A stretch of DNA of 27,291 nucleotides from Glomus cerebriforme (lineage: Eukaryota; Glomeromycota; Glomeromycetes; Glomerales; Glomeraceae). The stretch spans positions 1-27,291 of the forward strand of contig QKYT01000881.1 of assembly GCA_003550305.1 (NCBI GenBank), read 5' to 3'. The notes beneath the pieces are model-generated. The model saw only the letters and a program-made list of their open reading frames with translations, did not search any database and was not told the DNA's origin. Below are positions 21,583 through 27,291 of the stretch, piece after piece (position 1 is the stretch's first letter; each line of letters opens with the position of its first letter). Both the position numbers and the translations under genes were made by a program.

Positions 21583-23435
21583 ATGGATAAACGAATTGAA
21601 ATTACTCAAAGATTCAATAAAGTACTAAAAGAAATAAGAGAATTAATAGATGAAATAAAGGATAAACCAAAGGAAAATGAGTCAACAATAATAGTATCAA
21701 TAATAGAATTGGAAGGAATTAGAGAAATTCTAAGTTTAGGAGAACATGAAGATTGGGATGAGAATATTGAAGATATAAATGAAAATGAAATTGAAGATGA
21801 ATTACAAAATATTATAAATACAGAAGGGTTTAACTTATCTCAAAATTTAGAATCAAATAGTTTATTATTAAATTTTGAAAACTCTGATACTGAAAGTGAA
21901 TTATCTGATTACAATTTACAAGAATTATTTCAAGAAAATATAATATTAAATATGGCAACTCCAGCACAAATAACAAGACTTTTGGAAAGAGCGATGGGAC
22001 TTCCTGATGGAGCATTAGATAATCCTTTAGCATCAGGAGAAAGTATAGTGAAAAAAATTGCAAATGCAGGAAATAAGACAGGAATAATGAATATGCCACC
22101 TTTTAATGGAAGAGAAGATGAAGATATTAGTAATTGGGTAAGACAGTTTGAAGTAGTATTTATGGCAATAGGAAAAGCAGCAGGAGCAAATGGTACAAGA
22201 CAAGCGACATATGTAGCAGCATGTTTGGGAGGTGCAGCATTACAATGGTATAATGAAATGAAAGAAGCAAATGCAGGAAATTTAGTAAATTGGATTAAAG
22301 GAAGATTTACCAGAGAAGATGTCAGAAGAAGGAAAATGATAGAATTAACAAGAATGAAACAAGGAGCGAATGAAAGTGTTGAAGGATATACTAGAAGATT
22401 TAGAGCAGTGTTAAGAATAGCAACTAGAGGTCATGCATTAGAAAATTTGTATCAAGTAAATTATTTTATTCAAGGATTAGAACCTGTATTAGGATACCAA
22501 GTAAGAAAACAAATCCAGCAAATTTAAATAATGCAATTGATGAAGCAAGGAAAGAAGAAGAAGCTAGAAATGAATTGATAATGAAAATAACGGGATTAAA
22601 TATAGGACAAACAGGACAAGAAAAAAGTATGGAAAAAATTTTAAATGAAAAAACAAATAAGTATAAGAAAACAAATCCAATCGCCAAAGAATTACAGAAT
22701 AAAGAAGTTAAGAATGATGAAATGGATGATTTAATTAATAGAATGAAAAAAATGGAAGCACACATGATGAGAATAAATGAAAATAATAGGAAACTAACGA
22801 GAAATAATAACGTTGATTGGAGCAAAATGACTTGTTTTAAATGTGAAAAACAAAGACATATGGCAAATGTTTATAGAGAAAATCAAAGAGAAATGAATAG
22901 AAGAAACAATCAAGTTAATTATCTTGATGAAGAGTATTATGATGAAGAATATGATATTTATAATATGGAACAGGATAAGTATGATGAATATGATGTTTAT
23001 GAAATGGAAAATGAAAATTATATTGAAGAAAATGATATGTATCCAGTACCAACTAGGAAAAATGAAAGAAATAAATATAAAGTCATGAATGATGAAAGGG
23101 AAAGAAGAAGAAATGTACAATGGCAACAACAACAACAAAGAGCTTAAACAAGAAGAAAAGGGTTCATACTAGAACAATTACAAAAGGGAAAAGAAATCAG
23201 GAGAAAAAATAATGTATATCAAAATTGTGGTCAAAGTAGACATTTTAATAAAGAATGTACAAATGAAAAAGTAAGGATAAATCGTAGAGTACCAAATACT
23301 AAGGAATTTGATCCAGTTAAAGGAATGATGAATGCGCCAGTACTAATGATATGGAAACAATTAATAAGAGAAAAACCTAATGTAGCAAGAAAATTAAGGA
23401 GTGGTTTGAAGTATTGACTACGCTCAGGAGAAATA
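21583..23435 (+). pseudogene. gag: gag: capsid-type domain and two damaged zinc knuckles
   Basis: The ATG at 21583 opens a 314-codon frame. After an acidic N-terminus comes a retrotransposon gag domain from about residue 165: PPFNGREDEDISNWVRQFEV, ALQWYNEMKEA, then EGYTRRFRAVLR and YFIQGLEP. The frame breaks near 22505-22527, and the reading continues in another frame with AIDEARKEEEARNEL. The nucleocapsid part has two knuckles. The first reads CFKCEKQRHMANVY (22833 on), where the last Cys is Tyr. The second reads YQNCGQSRHFNKEC (23217-23258), where the first Cys is Tyr. Between them lies an acidic Tyr/Glu/Asp-rich linker and a Gln run, then a TAA at 23145. A further stop (TGA) lies near 23416. 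Gag would form the particle and bind RNA; the Cys losses should abolish normal zinc binding. Confidence 0.85.
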
Positions 23436-23439
23436 AAGA

Positions 23440-24017
23440 ATATAAATCAGAAAAGAAGGACACAAGCAATCAGATGTAATGTAATTGTTAAAGGAAAAAT
23501 GATAAGAGCATTAGTAGATACAGGAGCAGGACCATCAGCAATATCTAATATATTAAGAAAAGAGTTGAATATACCAATAATCAAGAAAAGTAATATTGTA
23601 TTAACAATAGCAGATGGTAAAAGTATAGCATCATTGGGAATAGCAGAAATAGAAATAGAAATTGATGAAGATTTAGAAATAATGTTAGAAGTAGAAGTGA
23701 TCGATTCAAAATGAAAAGATTTGATACTAGGAACTGATTTATTAAAACATGAAATAATAGATATGAGAGAAGAAATGTTAACCATAAAATTAGATAATGA
23801 AACTTATGAAATACCAATTAATTATAAAGGAAGAAAAGGAGTCACTTTTGAAGAATCAGAAAGTGAGACTGAATCTGATACAAGTATAGAAAAAGAAAAT
23901 AATAGTATCAGTGATTCTAGTGAAGAATCAGAAAATGAATATGAAAATACAGAAAAAGAAGAAATATTTTCCTTTGTGAAAAATACTGAAAGGAAAAGGA
24001 AAAATAAAGTAAAATGA
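23440..24017 (+). pseudogene. pol: aspartic protease region
   Basis: RCNVIVKGKMIRALVDTGAG (to about 23530) contains the D-T-G-A catalytic signature of retropepsins. It is followed by the second-half strand (IADGKSIASLGIAEIEIEID) and, after a TGA at 23712 where Trp is likely, KDLILGTDLL. The tail is an acidic Ser/Glu-rich linker (EESESETESD...) to a stop at 24015. It would process the Gag-Pol polyprotein as a homodimer. One premature stop is present, otherwise the domain is well preserved. Confidence 0.85.
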
Positions 24018-25611
24018 ATAGTCTTGGCCTGAAAGAGAGAGAGACGATAAAGATGCCAAAAGAAAGTAAAGGAAAAAAGTTTGAAAAGAAAACATTTTTG
24101 GGAGAAATAAGTAATAAAAGGAAAGAAATGCTTAAGAAATTAATAAGGGAATATGAAGATATATTTGAATACAATGAAGAAAAATTGGGAAGAGTTAATA
24201 GAGTTAAACATAACATTGAGATAAATCAAGAACCAATAGCACAAAAAAGATATAGAGAAACTGATGAAAAAGGAAAATTTATAAAAAAGGAAGTTAATCA
24301 ATTATTAAAAATGGATAAAATAAGGAAATCATGAAGTCTATGGGCATCTCCAGTAACATTAGTAGGAAAGAAAAGTAGAAATTATAGATTTTGTATTGAT
24401 TATAGGAAACTAAATAATGTGACTAAGTCAGATGCATATCCATTACCAAGAATTGATGAATTATTCAGAAAAGGAAATTGGTTTACAAGTTTAGATTTAG
24501 CAGCAGGATATCATTAAGTAGAATGGCAGAAGAAGATAAGAAAAAGACAGCGTTTATATATTCACAAGGATTATATGAATATAATGTTATGCCATTTGGA
24601 TTAAAAAATGCATCAGAAACATTTCAGAGATTAATGGATGAAATATTAGAAGAATATATTGGAGAATTTGTTACAGTATATTTAGATGACATAATGATTT
24701 ATTCAAGAGATTTTAGGGAACATTTAAAACATGTTGATAAAGTATTGAACAAATTAAGAGAGAATAACATGATTGCAAAATTGAAGAAATGTCAATTTGG
24801 GTTGAGAAATATAAACTTTTTAGGACACATAGTAGGAAAAGATGGTTTAAAACCAGATGAGAAAAAGATTGAAAAGATAAAGAATATAAAGAAACCAAAG
24901 ACTGTTACAGAAGTGAGATTATTCTTAGGATTATGTTCATATTATAGAAGATTTATAAAAGATTTTGCAAGAATAGCAAAATCTTTACATAATTTAATGA
25001 AAAAGGATGAAGAATTTGAATGGAAAGAAGAGCAACAGGAAGCATTTGATATATTAAGAGTAAAATTAACAGAGAAATCAATTCTAGTATATCCAAATTT
25101 TGATAAAGAATTTATGTTAATAACTGACAGATCTAAGATGGGATTAGGGGCAGTATTAATTCAGATGAATGAGAAAAATAAGGAAGTTGTAATAGCATAT
25201 GGAAGTAGAAGTACAGTTGGAGCAGAAAAGAATTACCCGATAATAGAATTGGAATGTTTAGCTGTATTTTAGGGAATAAAGCATTTTCAGAAATATCTAG
25301 TAGGAAGAAAATTTACTGTAATAACAAATCATGCAGCTTTAAAAGGATTAACAGATGGAAAAGAACAGACAGAAAGAAGAGCAAGATGGGTAATGAAATT
25401 ACAACAATTCAATTTTAAAATAGTTTACAGAAGTGGAAAGAAAATTAAGAATGCAGACGCATTATCAAGATTAAAATTTGAAAAGAAAGTTATAAAAGAA
25501 AGCCTTGAGGACTTAAATCAGGAAGTAAATAAAATGGATTATAACAAAGAAAAGAAATTAAGATATGTTAAATTAGAAAACAAATGGTTTGATGCTAAGA
25601 AATTTAAATGA
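24014..25611 (+). pseudogene. pol: reverse transcriptase and RNase H
   Basis: An N-terminal stretch (KHNIEINQEPIAQKRYRETD) leads into RT: WASPVTLVGKKSRNYRFCID, RKLNNVTKSDAYPLPRID, WFTSLDLAAGYH, VMPFGLKNASETFQRLMD, and the catalytic YLDDIMIYSR near 24678. The connection motif FLGLCSYYRRFIKDFA and a Ty3-type RNase H follow (LITDRSKMGLGAVLIQ...IIELECLAVF...VITNHAAL), ending KIVYRSGKKIKNADALSRL. Damage: a TGA near 24331, a TAA in GYH-stop-VEW, a one-base frame change near 24520, and a TAG near 25270 in place of Trp. The usual T-D-H of RNase H is T-N-H, so a catalytic Asp is lost. The catalytic RT Asp pair is kept. Reverse transcription by this copy is not expected. Confidence 0.92.
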
Positions 25612-26353
25612 AGATGGAATGATATAAAGTATTTCAACGATAAGAAAGCAGTATTATTAGATTTAGAAGACGAAACAGAGAAAGAATTGTTAAAGAAATT
25701 AGGAAGGGAAAATAAATCACAAGTTATTGTAAATTGATGGAATAGATGGTGTAGGAAAATCTACTGTAGTGGAAAATATAATTAAACAATTAGGAAAAGA
25801 AGAATTAAAAGTAAGATTTAACACATTTAAAAGAAGAAGAAATGATGATGAAAGATTCAGAGAACTATTAAAAAAGTATGAATAGTTATTCAGGAAATAA
25901 GTTGTAGAAGAGATTAATAGGAGAATGGTAGAATTTACAGATGAGGACGTGGTAATATTAGATAAATTACCATATTGTGAATATTTTTATCAGAAAACTA
26001 AGAGTTTCGACAGAGGATATATTAGTCTATATGGAAATCATAAGATGAAGAAAGAAATATTCAAATATAAAGAAATTATAGATAATGCAATAATAGTTTT
26101 CTTAGAAAATAAGGAATGTTAGAATAATTATATAAGAAGAGAAATGAAGAAAAATACTGGAGGACATAAAGCATCTTATGAAACATTGAATGAAGAAGAA
26201 TATAGGGATATAGTTGAAATGTTTAAGGAACATCAGAATATTTATGAAAATAAAGAAAAATATAGAAAAGTAGAAATCAAAAATAATAATAAAAGTTGGA
26301 AAAAAGTATATAAACAAGTCAAAAGATTGTTAAAAGAACAAAATGACTACTGA
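25612..26353 (+). pseudogene. Thymidylate/nucleotide kinase-like module inside gypsy pol
   Basis: After the RNase H end, a short linker (WNDIKYFNDKKAVLLDLEDE...) leads to a new frame at 25733-26353, about 207 codons, close to the usual dTMP kinase length. Features in order: Walker A IDGIDGVGKST (25733-25765); FKRRRNDDERFRELLKKYE; VVEEINRRMVEF; VVILDKLPYCEYFYQKTK, matching the DRY...YQ substrate region with Arg changed to Lys; IIDNAIIVFLENKEC then NNYIRREMKK, matching the P-D-L...R lid region; EEEYRDIVEMF; and a terminal KVEIKNNNKSWKKVYKQVK, like the family's final strand and helix. Such enzymes phosphorylate dTMP to dTDP. Stops at 25883, 25898 and 26120 fit single transitions from Gln, Gln and Trp. 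The frame differs from both RNase H and integrase. Alternatives are another P-loop nucleotide or nucleoside kinase. Family assignment is from motifs only. Confidence 0.7.
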
Positions 26354-26502
26354 AAATATTGGATTGGAAATATATAGTTTCATTATACATAAAAATATAA
26401 GTTATCATTGTATATTATTCAAATATAAAGAAATGAAGTTCATTTTACCTTTTGAAATAGAACTAGAGAATATAGTAAGAAATAGAAGATAATAAATATA
26501 AT

Positions 26503-27216
26503 GAGATAATTAAAAATATAGATAATGAACAAAATTATAGGATTAAAGATAGTTTATTATATAGGATAAAAGATAATGAGAATTTAAGAGTGATTAGAAA
26601 ATGGGAATTTGAAGGATTAATGTATATCGCACATGATCATGAATTATCAGGACATTTTGGAATTGAAATAATATATGGAAGAATTAAAGACAAATATTAT
26701 TGGAAAAGAATGAGACAAGATATAGAAATATATGTTAAATTGTGTGATAATTGCCAAAGAAGAGGAAAACTGATTGGAAAACATGAATTAAATGTGATCA
26801 AAGTTAAAGAACTATTTTACCAGATTGGAATTGACGTCGTAAGACCATTACCGATAACAGAAAAGAAAAATAGATATATTGTTACAGCAATGGATTATTT
26901 TACTAAATGGCCAAAAGCCAGAGTACTAGAAACACTGACGTTAAAGAAATTGCAAGATTTATTTATGAAGATATAATATGTAGATATGAATATCTAAAGA
27001 AAATATTAAGTGATAGAGGAAGTCATTTTAATAATGAATTAGTAAGACTGTTAATGGAAGAATTTCAGATAAAACATAATTTTTCAATATCATACCATCT
27101 GAAAACAAATGGATTAATTGAAAGATTTAATAAAATATTATGTGAATCATTAGCTAAGTTGAATAATATTGAAGATTGGGATCTAAAAGTATCAGGAGTT
27201 TTAAGGTATATAGATA
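26503..27216 (+). pseudogene. pol: integrase, truncated
   Basis: The N-terminal lead (YRIKDSLLYRIKDNENLRVI) enters the zinc domain HDHELSGHFG...YWKRMRQD...CDNCQRR, an H-H-C-C arrangement. The catalytic core follows: YQIGIDVVRPLP (first Asp), LSDRGSHFNNELV (second Asp) and TNGLIERFNKIL (Glu), so the DDE triad is intact. A frame change occurs near 26940-26960, splitting the core. After EDWDLKVSGVL the sequence departs from family expectation and runs into the ACTGTACTGTA palindrome. The C-terminal domain and LTR are missing from the window. It would insert the DNA copy into the genome. Confidence 0.9.
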
Positions 27217-27284
27217 AACTGTACTGTATGATCAGCTGAACTGTACTGTATGATTTTAAATGCAAAAATTCGTACAGTACAGTA
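27217..27284. repeat. ACTGTACTGTA direct and inverted repeat at the contig edge
   Basis: AACTGTACTGTATGAT occurs at 27217-27232 and 27239-27254 with CAGCTG between them. Its reverse complement core TACAGTACAGT follows at 27273-27283, so direct and inverted copies are packed in 70 bp. It replaces the expected integrase sequence. It may be the end of another inserted element, or an assembly join, because Ns follow at 27285-27289. Confidence 0.6.
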
Positions 27285-27289
27285 NANNN
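27285..27289. other. Ambiguous bases at the right edge
   Basis: Ns at 27285 and 27287-27289 (a second N site is at 363). They sit inside repeats and suggest an assembly gap, so the junction at the palindrome should be treated with caution. Confidence 0.9.
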
Positions 27290-27291
27290 CT

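Larger units (their letters stand above)
18417..27216 (+). mobile_element. Degenerate Ty3/gypsy LTR retrotransposon, 3' end missing
   Basis: On one strand lie gag with a retrotransposon-gag domain, two CCHC knuckles, an aspartic protease, reverse transcriptase, RNase H and integrase, in the Ty3/gypsy order (integrase last). Two modules are unusual: an extra ORF upstream of gag, and a nucleotide-kinase-like module between RNase H and integrase. The left boundary is uncertain (see LTR entry). The right part is cut by a short palindromic repeat and assembly Ns, so the integrase C-terminus, any chromodomain and the 3' LTR are not visible. Frameshifts and stops occur in almost every domain. This copy is not active. 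Confidence 0.9.

Noticed and set aside
22466..23138. Long minus-strand frames rich in Phe/Ile/Leu across gag
   Set aside because: They are antisense of Lys/Glu/Asn-rich coding sequence, which automatically yields hydrophobic open frames in AT-rich DNA.
26343..26492. 49-codon ATG frame between the kinase module and integrase
   Set aside because: Short, no motif, overlaps the end of the module; more likely linker or decay.
18417..27216. Alternative genetic code explaining in-frame TGA/TAG/TAA
   Set aside because: All three stops appear inside elements, together with frameshifts and active-site losses, while the host genes read cleanly and end at TAA or TAG.
1..27291. tRNA or rRNA genes
   Set aside because: I saw no cloverleaf with conserved A and B boxes and no rRNA-like GC-rich conserved blocks.

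Overview
The window looks like nuclear DNA of an arbuscular mycorrhizal fungus (Glomeromycotina, Rhizophagus-like). This is inferred, not proven, from very high A+T, many short 65-90 nt GT-AG introns, long homopolymers, ACCGATCGGT-type and ACTGTACTGTA-type repeats, and a mass of decayed transposons around a few intact intron-rich genes. I recognised the families from memory; no search was run.

Layout: 1-2.7 kb holds repeats (ACCGA-rich DNA, a ~100-127 bp tandem array, a perfect hairpin) and a dead Tc1-like transposase. 2721-4285 is a seven-exon kinetochore gene of the DSN1/Mis13 family. 4.3-5.75 kb is a decayed FAR1/MULE-like fragment and repeats. 5745-6660 (minus) is a broken PARP-like gene with a Cys-rich zinc segment. 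6941-10590 is a ~15-exon CLC chloride/proton exchanger with two CBS domains. 11.08-11.36 kb is an inverted-repeat element built from one motif in alternating orientation. 12187-13506 is a four-exon multi-pass membrane protein I do not recognise.

From 13.6 kb to the end the window is transposon territory. 14.8-17.7 kb (minus) is a dead MULE/FAR1 transposase, into which a 201-bp MITE inserted with an exact TA duplication. From about 18.4 kb to the end lies a degenerate Ty3/gypsy retrotransposon: possible long 5' LTR, an extra ORF upstream of gag, gag with two zinc knuckles, aspartic protease, reverse transcriptase, RNase H, then an unexpected module, then integrase. An ACTGTACTGTA palindrome and assembly Ns cut off the integrase end.

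The most novel observation is that module between RNase H and integrase: about 207 codons resembling a complete thymidylate (nucleoside-monophosphate) kinase, with a Walker A P-loop, a central LDKLPY...YQ segment, an Arg-rich lid region and a family-like C-terminal end. Some lentiviruses carry dUTPase at the same pol position, so this may be an independent capture of a nucleotide-metabolism enzyme. This copy has three in-frame stops and sits in a different frame from its neighbours, so it is a relic.

A second theme is decay. Changes to key residues in several unrelated elements (zinc-knuckle Cys to Tyr, RNase H Asp to Asn, PARP HGT to HDT, transposase Glu to Lys) all fit C:G to T:A transitions. 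A third is splicing: DSN1 and CLC each need one GC-AG intron to stay in frame.
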